DNA of 64,000 nucleotides from Pyramidobacter piscolens (GTDB lineage Bacteria > Synergistota > Synergistia > Synergistales > Dethiosulfovibrionaceae): the NCBI GenBank assembly GCA_004558205.1, contig SFDM01000009.1:1-64000 (forward strand), in the 5' to 3' direction. Every line of letters begins with the position of its first letter. Positions within the stretch are counted from its first letter, which is position 1. Below are positions 1-9,371 of the stretch, one piece after another. Below the pieces are notes generated by a model. The model had not been told where the DNA came from and made no database searches. It saw nothing but the letters and a program-made list of their open reading frames with translations. Both the position numbers and the translations under genes were made by a program.

Positions 1-273
1 ATCCCCTGCCCTGAAAACTTATCTCAACACTCTACCTTTTATCTCCCGATTTCCTACTCTTTTTTCTCCTCTTTTATCGTAATTTCTTTTGCGACTTGGA
101 AAAAGGGAAGCCAAAAGAGAGATGATGAATTATGATCTACTTGAATAGGTCTATATGAATTTTAGTTCACATTTTTTGTATAAACCGTCAATGCGCAAAA
201 GGACTTTGGCGGTTATGATTAGCTCTGGAAACAAGGGCATGAATGTAAATGCCTAAATCATGGAGGTGGAAAT
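1..273. other. AT-rich non-coding leader upstream of htrA
   Basis: No plausible gene is seen in this stretch, which is clearly more AT-rich than the rest of the window. It should carry the htrA promoter. A TATAAA hexamer lies at 179-184, but I see no convincing -35 partner, so the promoter is not placed. The end of the stretch (261-268) is the GGAGGTGG ribosome binding site of htrA. Confidence 0.5.
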
Positions 274-1674
274 ATGTTTCTTAGTAAATTGAACAAAACA
301 ATCGTAGGCGTCATGATGGGCGTCATGGTCGCCAGCGCGGCCCCCGCAATTTCGGCGCCCACGCCCGCGCCCGAAATCGTGGTGAACAACCCTATCGCCG
401 ACCTCGTCGCAAAGGCTGGCCCCGCCGTGGTCAATATCGACGTGGAAGGCACGGTGACCCAGACGGTCAACAGGGGATTCCCCAACGACCCTTTCTTCCG
501 CGAGTTCTTCGGCGACAGTTTCAGGGAGTTTAAGCGCCAAGTTCCCATGAAGGGGGCGGGCAGCGGTTTCATCGTCTCCGCTGACGGCAAGATCCTGACC
601 AACAACCATGTCATCGCCGGCGCGGACAAGATCACGGTGACCTTCGCCGACGGCAAGACCATGGAAGCCACGGTGATCGGAAAGGATCCTACTTTTGATA
701 TCGCCGTCATCAAGGTGAATGGAAAGGACCTGCCCACGCTTGAACTGGGCGACAGCAGCTCCGTCCGCGTCGGCGACTGGACGGTGGCCATCGGCAACAC
801 GCTCGGCTTGGGCCTTGAACCCACAGTGACCGTGGGCGTCCTTTCGGCGCGCAACCGCAGCATTCACACCCAGTCCTTCAACTTCGACGGATTCCTCCAG
901 ACCGACGCCGCCATCAACCCCGGCAACAGCGGCGGACCTCTGCTGGACATCCACGGCCGAGTCATCGGCATCAACACGGCCATCATCCCCTTCGCCCAGG
1001 GCATCGGTTTTGCGATTCCCGTGAACATGGCGAAGCAGGTCATGGACGACATCGTTTCCTATGGTAAGGTCCGCCGCGGCCAGATGGGCGTCTACCTGCA
1101 GCCCATCACCAAGGATATCGCCGACGCCTTCGACTTGAAGGACACCAAGGGCGCCCTGGTCGCTGAAGTGATGCCCGACTCTCCCGCCGAAAAGGCCGGA
1201 CTGAGACGGGGCGACATCATCACGTCCATGAACGGCAAAAAGGTGGAGAACAGCGTCAACCTCAGCACCAGCGTCCGCCAGCACATGGCGGGAGACAAGA
1301 TCGACCTTGAAGTTTACCGCAACGGCAAGACTCTGAAGTTCTCTGTGACGCTCGCCGAAGTGGACGCTTCTCTCGCCGACGCAAGCAGCGTGGAGAAGCT
1401 GGGATTCAGCGTTTCTTCGCTGACGTCGGAGCTTCGCAAGGAACTGAAGATCCCTGACCGCGAAAACGGCCTGGCGGTCACCGAAGTTTCGGAGAAGTCC
1501 GTGGCGGCGCGTTCGGGCCTCAGAAAGGGCGACCTGCTTCTTCAGGCGAACGGCAAAGACCTGAGGACACCTGAGGACCTGTTTAAAGTGATCAGCTCGT
1601 CCAAGAGGGACACCGTGGCGTTCTTGATCCTGAGGAACGGACGCACCATGTTCCTTTCCATGAACGTAAAATAG
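274..1674 (+). CDS. htrA: Periplasmic serine protease HtrA/DegP with two PDZ domains
   Basis: A 466-residue periplasmic protease/chaperone that degrades or refolds misfolded envelope proteins. A signal peptide covers about residues 1-28 (basic start, hydrophobic core, cleavage after a small-residue stretch). The trypsin-like domain has the catalytic triad His112 (NNHVIAG), Asp142 (FDIAV) and Ser219 (GNSGGPL). Two PDZ domains follow at about 262-350 and 375-460. Length and architecture match DegP/DegQ. The start is fixed by GGAGGTGG a few bases upstream. The gene is monocistronic and ends at a strong bidirectional terminator. The family identity is certain; whether it is closer to DegP, DegQ or MucD cannot be told from sequence alone. 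Confidence 0.96.
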   Translation: MFLSKLNKTIVGVMMGVMVASAAPAISAPTPAPEIVVNNPIADLVAKAGPAVVNIDVEGTVTQTVNRGFPNDPFFREFFGDSFREFKRQVPMKGAGSGFIVSADGKILTNNHVIAGADKITVTFADGKTMEATVIGKDPTFDIAVIKVNGKDLPTLELGDSSSVRVGDWTVAIGNTLGLGLEPTVTVGVLSARNRSIHTQSFNFDGFLQTDAAINPGNSGGPLLDIHGRVIGINTAIIPFAQGIGFAIPVNMAKQVMDDIVSYGKVRRGQMGVYLQPITKDIADAFDLKDTKGALVAEVMPDSPAEKAGLRRGDIITSMNGKKVENSVNLSTSVRQHMAGDKIDLEVYRNGKTLKFSVTLAEVDASLADASSVEKLGFSVSSLTSELRKELKIPDRENGLAVTEVSEKSVAARSGLRKGDLLLQANGKDLRTPEDLFKVISSSKRDTVAFLILRNGRTMFLSMNVK

Positions 1675-1698
1675 CAGCGAGCTGAAAAGCTTTACGGA

Positions 1699-1740
1699 TA
1701 ATAAAAATCCCTGCCGTATCCGCGGCAGGGATTTTTATTA
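1699..1740. terminator. Bidirectional intrinsic terminator
   Basis: A perfect 18-bp stem (1699-1716 with 1723-1740) and a six-base loop. An A-run at one end and a T-run at the other let it end both htrA from the left and the glutaredoxin gene from the right. Confidence 0.93.
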
Positions 1741-1744
1741 TCCT

Positions 1745-1978
1745 TTACAGGCCTAGTTTGGCGTCGATCTTCTCTTTGTCGAAACCGACGATAAATTCAC
1801 CGTCGATTTCCACGATGGGCACCACCCTCTGGCCGGAGCGGGCCACCAGGTTCATGGCCGCTTCCCGGTCCTGGGAGATATCCACAGGCGTAAAGGCGAT
1901 TCCTTTTTCCGTCAGATAGGCTTTCACTTTCGTGCACCAGGGGCACGTGGGCGTGCTGTACACTTTCACGTCGTGCAT
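1745..1978 (-). CDS. Glutaredoxin-like thiol-disulfide protein (CPWC)
   Basis: A 77-residue single-domain thioredoxin-fold protein of the glutaredoxin/NrdH/YruB type. The redox motif CPWC is at residues 12-15, and a cis-proline VVP motif and a C-terminal GFD segment line the thiol groove. It should act in the cytoplasm as a small disulfide reductant; the electron donor and target are unknown. The open frame extends 22 codons further upstream, but AAAGGAGA sits eight bases before the internal ATG at 1978, which is therefore chosen as the start. It converges with htrA on the shared terminator. Confidence 0.92.
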   Translation of the reverse strand: MHDVKVYSTPTCPWCTKVKAYLTEKGIAFTPVDISQDREAAMNLVARSGQRVVPIVEIDGEFIVGFDKEKIDAKLGL

Positions 1979-2128
1979 TGTCGCGTCTCCTTTCATTTTT
2001 GGGGACTCTCTCTCATCAACCTCACCGGAAGATTTTCCGTGCAAGCGGAACCGATAGGCCGATTCGGAGTTTCCCCGTAAAATCCCTGTGTATCTTAATC
2101 CGGATTTGATGTAAAATCAAAGGCGAAA

Positions 2129-5100
2129 ATGCCTGTCCATGAGGAGCTGAGTTCTATTAAGAAGAGATATCTGGTTTTACTCGCCGTTTTGAGCTGTTTC
2201 GTGGCCTTTTGCGCCTCACTGCTCTACGGTGGAAAAAGTTCCAACGCGCTGATCGCCCATTTTGCCCGGCGTTATCTGGACGCCCTGCCCACTATGGCTA
2301 TTGGGTTCGACGCTCTTCGGGGCAGCCCCTTGGAGGGATACGAGCTGACGGGACTGAAAGTCGGGACGCGGCAGAGTCCGTCCATCGTTTCAGTAGACCG
2401 TTTGTTATTCAAAATTAGTCCCCAGAGCTGGACGCGCAAAAAGCTCGTTTTTTCTCTGGAAACCGAGGGCATCAACCTTAAAGAGGATGAGCTTTCTCCC
2501 CTGGCCGAGGCCGCGCAAAAGGACTTTCCCTCCAGCCCTGGCGAGCCTTCCCCCCTGCCTTTCGCCGCCGAGAGGCTGTCGATCTCCGGGCTCAGCGGTT
2601 CCAAGGGATGGAAGGTGCAAGACTGCCGCATGCAGCTGCGCGAAGGCGGCGAAGCGCTGGACTACGACGTCGGCCTCGACGCACTGTATATGAAGGAACC
2701 CCTGAAGCTCACGGGAACGATTTCACTGAACGACTTTGGGAGCTGCACCGGCGCGCACCTGCGGGTCCAGGCTCTGGGAAGCGACGTCTCTTTCGCGCTG
2801 GCGTCCCATGAAGGGTTGATCTCCCTCAACGAGATCAAGGGGAAACTGTTTTCCTCGCCCGTCAACGGCGCATGCTCCATCGATTTCAACTCTCCCGACT
2901 GCCTCCTGAAGGGCGATCTGACGCTGAAAAAGCTCGACTTCAAGCGCCTGAGCCGGTGGCTTCCCAAGCTCGGCCCCAGCTCCATCGACCTTTTTCAGCT
3001 GAAGCTCAGCGGCCCTATGAAACATCCCGAAGGGCAGATCACGCTGAAAGGCGGAAAGCTCAGCTGGCAGAACTGGCGGCTCAGCGGCATCAATGGGACT
3101 CTGAATCTGGACAGCAAAAAGGCTCTGCTTGACCTCACGGGAAGCTGGATGGGCGCGCATATCACCGCCAAGGGAAGCGCGGGGCTCTCTGGAAAAGGGG
3201 CTCTCGACATCAAGGCGGCTCTGAGCGGACTTTCCTGCAAGTCGCTCTCCGAGCTGATACCGGAGGCCCGGGGAATTGCCGTGGATGGTACCCTGTCGCT
3301 TGCCATGACCGCTTCGGGAACAATGGATAAACCTCAGGTCCAGCTCAGCGTCCAGTCAAAACAGATCGTCGTGGACAAGCAGTACCGCCTGACCGATCTT
3401 TCAGCGCTGGTTCTCGCCGACCGCAGCGCCGTCACCCTGCAAAAGCTGTCGCTGCAGGCCTTCCAGGGTGCTCTTCAGGCGTCGGGCATTCTTGATATCA
3501 GCAACATGAAGGCGCCGACTCTGAACTTTTCCGGGACGGTCAGCCGCATGCAGATCGCGAAAATGGCGCCGGGGCAGAAAGTGCAGGGGGCGCTCAAAGG
3601 CTCTTTCAGCGCCTCAGGACCTCTTTCCCTGCCTCAGATCAGCGCCGAAGCCGAACTGAGTAAGCTCGGCGTCTATTCCTACAAAATGGACAGCGTAAAA
3701 GTAGCGGTTCAAGGCGCAGAGACGCTCAACTTCAAGGTTGAAGGCGCTACGCCCATGAAGACGCCCCTTGTGGGCGAAGGCACCGTCGTCATGCCCTACA
3801 AGGGGAAGGAAGGCTTTGTGGATTTCACGCTGAACTTCGACGATATCAGCCTCACATCCATCCTTCCCAAGGAGCTCCAAATCGGCGGGACCGGATCAGT
3901 GGCGCTGCTCGCCAAGGGGCCTCTCACCGCGCCGCTTCTCAGCTGCCGTTTCTCGGGGCCCCGCCTGCAGATGAGCGGCTTCACGGTTATGGACCCGGTG
4001 GTCCTGGCCACGCTCAAGGGTGAAAGCCTTGAAGTAGACGCTTCTATCGCGCTCGGCGACCGGCGGCCCAAAATTACCGGCACCGTGGAGCTGAAAAAGG
4101 ACTGGAAGTGCGAACTGAACTGCAGCGCCGACGACATCTCCATCGGAGCTCTAGCGCCGGCTCTGCAGGGCCAGATTATGGGACGCGCCACGCTCAGCGC
4201 CCACAGCGTCGTCACCAGCAAATCGGCGTCGGCCGTGGGCTCGGTGACCGCCAAATCCATCGGCCTGAAAGAGCTGGCGCTGACGGACCTTCGCGTCCCC
4301 TTCTCCTATATCAACGACAAGATCACGATCAGAAACGGCGGCGCTCTTTTCTGCGGCGGCACGGTCCTGATCCAGGCCCAGGGGAACGTCAGCACCTCCG
4401 TCTTCACGGCGGACTTGAAGATCAGCGACATGGACCTGGCGAAAATGACTGAACCCTTCGGCCTCCCCGCCACGGTGACGGGGAAGGCTGAACTGGCGCT
4501 CAAGGGGAAAGCGCGCTTCGGCATCACGACGATCAGCAGCGGCGACGGCTCCTTCTCGCTCTCCGACGTGGAGCTGAAGGACTTTCCCAGCGCGGGACTC
4601 ATCACCGGCGGCGCGCCTGTCCGAGTCAAGAAGGGCAAATTCTTCTTCAACTTTGACGAGAACGAATTCTACATGATGCCCGGCAGCTCTTTGACCGCGG
4701 CTCCGGACGATAAGCTGTTCCGCTATGTGGCCGTCAGCGGCTCGGTGTGGCGCAGGGAAGCCGGCACCTACCCGACGCACGTCGGTGACATCCCGAGCGA
4801 CCTGGCCCTGAGAAACCGCAATAAATTCATGGTCTCCGTCAGCGGCAACATTAACGTGACGGCGCTGAACAGCGTTTTAAGCGGATTCTCGGCCATCATC
4901 GACTCGGGGATCAGCGGCAACCTCTCAGGTCAGGCCCTAGCGACGAACATGCTCCAGAAGCTGATAGGCGGCGCGCGCAGCCGCTTCCGGGATTTTTCGC
5001 TTCAGATCGGCGGCCCCGATTACAGCGACTACAAAATCCTCAACCTCAAAATCGAAGGCGACACAGACTACGCGGGCCAGACCAATTCGACCTGGACCCG

Positions 5101-5203
5101 GGAAGACCCTCAAAAGGACAAGGCCCTGGAGTTCAATTACGAATTCAAATACGCTATCCCCATCGGCCCCGACCCTTCAAAGCTCAAGGACCGCAAAAAA
5201 TAG
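2129..5203 (+). CDS. TamB/AsmA-like envelope protein, 1024 residues
   Basis: A very large protein with one N-terminal membrane anchor (about residues 13-35) and a long repetitive region rich in alternating beta-strand-like segments with Gly, Ser, Leu and Lys. This is the architecture of AsmA/TamB/YhdP bridge proteins, which span the periplasm and are linked to outer-membrane protein insertion or phospholipid transport. The C-terminus is strand-like, with a last tract resembling YEFKYAIPIG, followed by a basic tail. No TamA/BamA partner is adjacent. Its neighbour htrA also serves envelope quality control. The family call rests on architecture and composition, so TamB versus another AsmA-like protein is unresolved. 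The chosen ATG has only a weak AAAGGCG ribosome binding site. Confidence 0.7.
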   Translation: MPVHEELSSIKKRYLVLLAVLSCFVAFCASLLYGGKSSNALIAHFARRYLDALPTMAIGFDALRGSPLEGYELTGLKVGTRQSPSIVSVDRLLFKISPQSWTRKKLVFSLETEGINLKEDELSPLAEAAQKDFPSSPGEPSPLPFAAERLSISGLSGSKGWKVQDCRMQLREGGEALDYDVGLDALYMKEPLKLTGTISLNDFGSCTGAHLRVQALGSDVSFALASHEGLISLNEIKGKLFSSPVNGACSIDFNSPDCLLKGDLTLKKLDFKRLSRWLPKLGPSSIDLFQLKLSGPMKHPEGQITLKGGKLSWQNWRLSGINGTLNLDSKKALLDLTGSWMGAHITAKGSAGLSGKGALDIKAALSGLSCKSLSELIPEARGIAVDGTLSLAMTASGTMDKPQVQLSVQSKQIVVDKQYRLTDLSALVLADRSAVTLQKLSLQAFQGALQASGILDISNMKAPTLNFSGTVSRMQIAKMAPGQKVQGALKGSFSASGPLSLPQISAEAELSKLGVYSYKMDSVKVAVQGAETLNFKVEGATPMKTPLVGEGTVVMPYKGKEGFVDFTLNFDDISLTSILPKELQIGGTGSVALLAKGPLTAPLLSCRFSGPRLQMSGFTVMDPVVLATLKGESLEVDASIALGDRRPKITGTVELKKDWKCELNCSADDISIGALAPALQGQIMGRATLSAHSVVTSKSASAVGSVTAKSIGLKELALTDLRVPFSYINDKITIRNGGALFCGGTVLIQAQGNVSTSVFTADLKISDMDLAKMTEPFGLPATVTGKAELALKGKARFGITTISSGDGSFSLSDVELKDFPSAGLITGGAPVRVKKGKFFFNFDENEFYMMPGSSLTAAPDDKLFRYVAVSGSVWRREAGTYPTHVGDIPSDLALRNRNKFMVSVSGNINVTALNSVLSGFSAIIDSGISGNLSGQALATNMLQKLIGGARSRFRDFSLQIGGPDYSDYKILNLKIEGDTDYAGQTNSTWTREDPQKDKALEFNYEFKYAIPIGPDPSKLKDRKK

Positions 5204-5370
5204 CCCCGCGCGCGCCCAAGAGGCCGACCGACGAACGCCCTGCACCGCGGGGCGCTCTTAGACAAAAACAAAACAGAGCCTCTAAACGCTTTCAACTTCA
5301 ACGAAGAAGGCGCAAGAGAGCTGCCGGCGGAATGTCAGCAGTTCAAAACCTACCAAAGGAGGTTGGCAAT

Positions 5371-6204
5371 ATGTGTCCCGATCATTGGAAATCCAGCGCC
5401 GACGCCCCTGAAATGGAGGGGCTGCAGTACCACATTCAGTGCCGGCCCGGCGACGTGGCTCCCTATGTGCTTCTTCCCGGCGACCCCGGCAGAACCGACA
5501 AAATCGCTGAAAGCTGGGACGAAGGCCGCCTCGTGGCCAGCAACCGCGAGCACCGCACCTTCACCGGAAGCGTGGGCGGAGCGCCCATCTCCGCCTGTTC
5601 CACAGGCATGGGCGGCCCATCCACGTCCATCGCCGTGGAAGAGCTGATCCGAGTGGGGGCCAAAACCTTCGTCCGTATCGGCACCTGCGGCGCCATCCAG
5701 GAGGATATCCGCTGCGGCGACCTGATCGTCAACACTGCCGCTGTCCGCCATGACGGCGCCAGTCCCCTCTACGTGGAGGAGAGCTACCCCGCGGCGGCCG
5801 ATTACGAGGTCACGCTCGCGCTGATCGAAGCCTGCGAGCGCCTGAACCTGCGCTACCACGTGGGCGTCACCTGCTCCACGGGCTCTTTCCACTGCGGCCA
5901 GGGACGACCGGGTTACCGGGGCTACAAACAGTCCTTTTTTGAAAACATCGTGGAGGACATGCGCCAGGCCCGGGTGCTCAACTTCGAAATGGAGGCCGCC
6001 ACGCTGTTCACCCTCGCGTCGATCTACGGCTTCCGCGCGGGCTGCATCTGCGTGGCCGTGGCGAACCGAATCACAAGCGAGATGGTCTCCAGTAACCTGA
6101 AAGACCTGCTCGCCGCGTCAAACCTGGCGGTGCGGATCCTGGCGGAACGCGACGCAAAGACCCGAGCCGCCGGCAAAAACCGATGGTCGCCCGCCATCGG
6201 ATAA
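5371..6204 (+). CDS. udp: Uridine phosphorylase (nucleoside phosphorylase family)
   Basis: A 277-residue PNP/UDP-family protein that splits uridine and phosphate into uracil and ribose-1-phosphate. The N-terminal GDPGR phosphate-binding motif, the family segment TGMGGPS and the IGTCG core are all present, and an FEMEAAT motif near the C-terminal third matches the ribose-binding Met-Glu of the family. AAAGGAGG lies eight bases before the ATG at 5371, so the 13 extra upstream codons are not used. Uracil released here could be recycled by the fused RpiB-Upp protein encoded at 49-50 kb (inference). Substrate preference among pyrimidines is inferred from the family. Confidence 0.88.
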   Translation: MCPDHWKSSADAPEMEGLQYHIQCRPGDVAPYVLLPGDPGRTDKIAESWDEGRLVASNREHRTFTGSVGGAPISACSTGMGGPSTSIAVEELIRVGAKTFVRIGTCGAIQEDIRCGDLIVNTAAVRHDGASPLYVEESYPAAADYEVTLALIEACERLNLRYHVGVTCSTGSFHCGQGRPGYRGYKQSFFENIVEDMRQARVLNFEMEAATLFTLASIYGFRAGCICVAVANRITSEMVSSNLKDLLAASNLAVRILAERDAKTRAAGKNRWSPAIG

Positions 6205-6214
6205 GAAAACAGAG

Positions 6215-6261
6215 AAAGGGAGCCGGCAGCGCGTCCATAGGACACGCTGCCGGCTCCCTTT
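6215..6261. terminator. Bidirectional intrinsic terminator between udp and metH
   Basis: A 17-bp perfect stem (6215-6231 with 6245-6261) extended by four further pairs, flanked by A and T tracts on the two sides. It lies between the convergent udp and metH genes. Confidence 0.93.
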
Positions 6262-6307
6262 TTACGTCATTCGCGATTGAGCGGGCATAGGTTGAAAAGC
6301 TGCAAAA

Positions 6308-8713
6308 CTATTGACCTTGGCGTACCTGAGCCGCGAACTCGCCAGCGGCCCGGACCGTCGCCATGGCGTCCGAGGCATAGACGTCGGCGCCCACATAATG
6401 GGCCAGATCCGCCGACAGCACGGCGCCGCCGACGATGACGCGGACGCCCGCGCACTCCTTCCGCAGCAGAGCGATGGTATCCTTCATGCTCGCCACGGTG
6501 GTGGTCATCAGGGCGCTCAGCCCCACGGTCTTCACACCGTGTTTTTTCACCGCCTCGACGACGGCCTCGGGTGGCACGTCCTTGCCCAGGTCGATCACGT
6601 CGAAGTTGTAGTTCTGCATGATCACCTTGACGATATTCTTGCCAATGTCGTGAACGTCGCCGTAAACCGTCGCGAGAATCACCCTGTCCACGGGCTCGCT
6701 CTTCTTCTGCTCCTTCGACAGGGCGTCCTTCACCGCTTCGAAAGCGCCCTTCGCCGCTTCGGCCGACTTGATCAGCTGGGGCAGGTAGATCTTTCCCGCC
6801 TCATAGTCGCGGCCCACGGCGTCAAGCGCGGGGATCAGGTGTTTCTCGACGATCTCCAAGGGCGAGCAGCTTTTCAGCAACTCATCGGCACGGCGGCGCG
6901 ACTCATCTTTCAAACCGCGGGCCACGGCGCAGGCCAGATCGCCGCGGTCACCGCCTTCGGCGGGAGCGCCGGCCGGCGCTGCGGAAGCAGCAGCGGTTTC
7001 CTCAGGGTGATCCGCGCAATAGCTAATGAACTTTACCGAGTCCCGGTCCTCGCCGCTCAGCACGCGCCAGGCCGCCAGCGTATCCTGCATCCCCCGGTCG
7101 CCGGGGTTCATAATCGCAGCGTCAAGGCCGTTCGCCAGCGCCAGCGCCAGCATGGTCCGATTGACCAGCGGTCGGCGCGGCAGGCCGAAAGAAACGTTGC
7201 TCACGCCCAGCACGGTCTTCACGCCCAGGCGCTCCTTCACCATGCGCACCGCTCTCAGAGTCTCAAAGACCAGGCTCTGCTGCGCCGATGCCGTCAGGGT
7301 CAGGCAGTCGATAAAGACGTCCTCCTTCGGGATGCCCAGCCTGACGGCCTCGTCCACAATGCGCCGCGCCACGGCAAAGCGCTCTTCGGCGCTCTGGGGG
7401 ATGCCCGAATCGTCCAGCGTCAGCCCAAGAACGCAGGCGCCGTATTTCTTGACCACGGGCAGCACCGCCGCGAGGCTGGAAGCCTTTCCGCTGACCGAGT
7501 TGATCAGGGGCTTGCCGGCGTAGACGCGCACCGCCGCCTCAAGGGCTTCTGGCTTTGACGAGTCGATCTGCAGAGGCAGGTCCAGAGCGCCCTGAAGCTC
7601 CTGAACCACGCCGCGCAAAAGCGCGGCCTCGTCCACGTCGGGCAGGCCGGCGTTCACGTCCAGCACCGACGCGCCCTGTTCCTTCTGAGTCTGCGCCTCG
7701 GAAATCACGTAATCCAGGTTCTTCTCGCGCAGAGCCGCCTGAAGTTTTTTCTTCCCCGTGGGGTTCAGCCTCTCGCCGATGATGACCGCGCCGTCGAAAC
7801 TCTCGCGGCGCGAGGCGCTGCACACGCCGCTCAGAGGCTCTATGGCGCGCGGGCGCAGGGAACGGTCCCCCAGCAGCGCCGCCGCCTCACGAATAAACTC
7901 AGGATCGGTGCCGCAGCAGCCTCCCACGATCGCCACGCCCTGGTCCACAAATTTTCTGATCCAGCCCGCAAACTCGCCGGGCGTCACGTCCCAGCTGGTT
8001 ACGCCGCCGCGCGTCACGGGCAGACCCGCGTTAGGCTGGACGATCACGGGCACGCGGGAATGCTTCGCCAGCGTCTCCACCACCGGCGCGATCTGCACGG
8101 GGCCGAGGGAGCAGTTGACGCCCAGCGCCGACAGGCCCAGCCCATCCAGCGTCATGATCATGGACTCCACGGAGGTCCCGAAGAACGTCCGGCCCCCCTG
8201 CTGAAAGCTCATGGTCGCGTAGACCGGCAGATCGCAGTTTTCCAGCGCCGCCAGCGCCGACGCCTTCATCTCCAGCAGGTCGGTGAACGTCTCCAGCAGC
8301 ACAGCGCAGCATCCCTCGGCGCCGGCGCGCACCTGTTCCGCCACGGAATCGTAAATTTCGTCAAAGGTCGCGTCGCCCACAGGAGCCATGGCGCGCCCCG
8401 AGGGCCCAATGTCGAGGATCACGCCCGCGTCTGGAAAAACCGTGGCCGCCCGGCGCGCCGCGGCGACAGCCGCCCTGACCACCTGTTCCGTGGAATAACC
8501 CGACCCCGCCAGCTTATACCGGTTCGCGCCGAAGCTGTTGGTCAGCACCCGGTCGCTGCCCGCCGCCAGATACTCGCGATGGATAGACTCGATCAGCTCC
8601 GGGCGGTTCACGTTCAAGCTCTCGGGAACCTCGCGCAGTTTCAGGCCCTTCCGCTGGAGCATGGTCCCCATGGCCCCGTCGAGCAGCAGCACTCCGTTCA
8701 ATTTATCGATCAT
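6308..8713 (-). CDS. metH: Cobalamin-dependent methionine synthase lacking the reactivation domain
   Basis: About 801 residues. It transfers a methyl group from methyl-tetrahydrofolate through cobalamin to homocysteine. The homocysteine/zinc domain comes first, with zinc cysteines in NCSLGP (about 201) and GGCCG (about 264-265). The pterin-binding domain follows (about 300-570), then the B12 cap and binding domains, with DVHDIGKN (about 685-692) whose His ligates cobalt. The protein stops after the B12 domain, so the C-terminal SAM-binding reactivation domain of E. coli MetH (about 1227 residues) is missing. A separate gene immediately upstream supplies it. GTG starts at 8725 and 8716 are possible, but AAAGGTGG is best spaced for the ATG at 8713. 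The gene overlaps its upstream neighbour by 11 bases and is under the SAM riboswitch. Confidence 0.94.
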   Translation of the reverse strand: MIDKLNGVLLLDGAMGTMLQRKGLKLREVPESLNVNRPELIESIHREYLAAGSDRVLTNSFGANRYKLAGSGYSTEQVVRAAVAAARRAATVFPDAGVILDIGPSGRAMAPVGDATFDEIYDSVAEQVRAGAEGCCAVLLETFTDLLEMKASALAALENCDLPVYATMSFQQGGRTFFGTSVESMIMTLDGLGLSALGVNCSLGPVQIAPVVETLAKHSRVPVIVQPNAGLPVTRGGVTSWDVTPGEFAGWIRKFVDQGVAIVGGCCGTDPEFIREAAALLGDRSLRPRAIEPLSGVCSASRRESFDGAVIIGERLNPTGKKKLQAALREKNLDYVISEAQTQKEQGASVLDVNAGLPDVDEAALLRGVVQELQGALDLPLQIDSSKPEALEAAVRVYAGKPLINSVSGKASSLAAVLPVVKKYGACVLGLTLDDSGIPQSAEERFAVARRIVDEAVRLGIPKEDVFIDCLTLTASAQQSLVFETLRAVRMVKERLGVKTVLGVSNVSFGLPRRPLVNRTMLALALANGLDAAIMNPGDRGMQDTLAAWRVLSGEDRDSVKFISYCADHPEETAAASAAPAGAPAEGGDRGDLACAVARGLKDESRRRADELLKSCSPLEIVEKHLIPALDAVGRDYEAGKIYLPQLIKSAEAAKGAFEAVKDALSKEQKKSEPVDRVILATVYGDVHDIGKNIVKVIMQNYNFDVIDLGKDVPPEAVVEAVKKHGVKTVGLSALMTTTVASMKDTIALLRKECAGVRVIVGGAVLSADLAHYVGADVYASDAMATVRAAGEFAAQVRQGQ

Positions 8714-9371
8714 CACAAAAGCCACCTTTTTTTCTGTATGGACAGTTCTTCATGCCGCAGTTGGAACAGCTTCTCCTTCGAGGCTCCTCGCGGTCGGAAA
8801 TTCCAATCAGCGCCGTGACGGATTTCACGGGCGTCATCATCATGCTTCGCGTGAGCGTTATGCCCAGGCGGCGTCCCGCGTCGAGCAGCCTCAGCAGGTC
8901 CGCCGTAAAATCCATGGGCACGTCGCCGTAGCCCGGGCTGAAACGCAGCGTCAAATACTCGCCCCCGGCCAGTCCGGACTCAATTTCCCTTTCGAGCTCG
9001 TCGCAGAGCCTGTCAGCCAGGACGGACGCGCAGGCGTCCAGCGCCAGAGCACTCGCCATGTCAGACCTCTGCAGAAGGGCAATCCGCCGGTCCACCTCAG
9101 GGCCCAGAGTAACCGCCATCACGGCGCAGCCGCGGCAGTGCGCAAACAGGCGGCTCAAATCGCCGCTGATGCAGAAGGCCGAGCCGCCGTCCAGGCTCAG
9201 CTCAGAGCCCCTCAAAGAGAGATCCACCCTGCGCCAGCAGCTTCGGCGGCAGGCCACCGGCTCTAGCTCCGCAAATCCGCGCTCCGCCAGCGGCGCGAAA
9301 GCCTCGAAGCCCCCGCGGGGAACGCCCATATAGCGCAGCGCTTCCCTCAGCTCCTTCTCGGAAGGGGCCAT
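8703..9371 (-). CDS. Stand-alone methionine synthase reactivation protein (TM0269-like)
   Basis: A 222-residue protein resembling the AdoMet-binding activation domain of MetH, known as a separate protein in Thermotoga maritima (TM0269 next to the short MetH TM0268). That domain re-methylates oxidised cob(II)alamin using SAM and a reductant. The segment VTLGPEVD and the later RFSPGYGDVP motif match the SAM-binding region; SPGY is the family hallmark. The C-terminus has a cysteine cluster (CSNCGMKNC). Its ATG overlaps the metF stop (TGATG), and its own end overlaps the metH start, so translation is probably coupled. It completes the short MetH encoded next door. Confidence 0.85.
   Translation of the reverse strand: MAPSEKELREALRYMGVPRGGFEAFAPLAERGFAELEPVACRRSCWRRVDLSLRGSELSLDGGSAFCISGDLSRLFAHCRGCAVMAVTLGPEVDRRIALLQRSDMASALALDACASVLADRLCDELEREIESGLAGGEYLTLRFSPGYGDVPMDFTADLLRLLDAGRRLGITLTRSMMMTPVKSVTALIGISDREEPRRRSCSNCGMKNCPYRKKGGFCDDR

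Noticed and set aside
5204..5370. GC-rich inverted repeat (near 5236-5258) after the TamB-like gene as a terminator
   Set aside because: Pairing is imperfect and there is no T-run directly after the stem.
6311..7558. Long open frame (415 residues) opposite metH
   Set aside because: It is antisense to a clear metH, has no family motif or ribosome binding site, and comes from the GC-rich third codon positions. The same applies to long antisense frames over argG (14013-15254), dxs (24931-26814), mmdA (51320-52828), mcmA1 (54932-55954) and valS (60996-62246).
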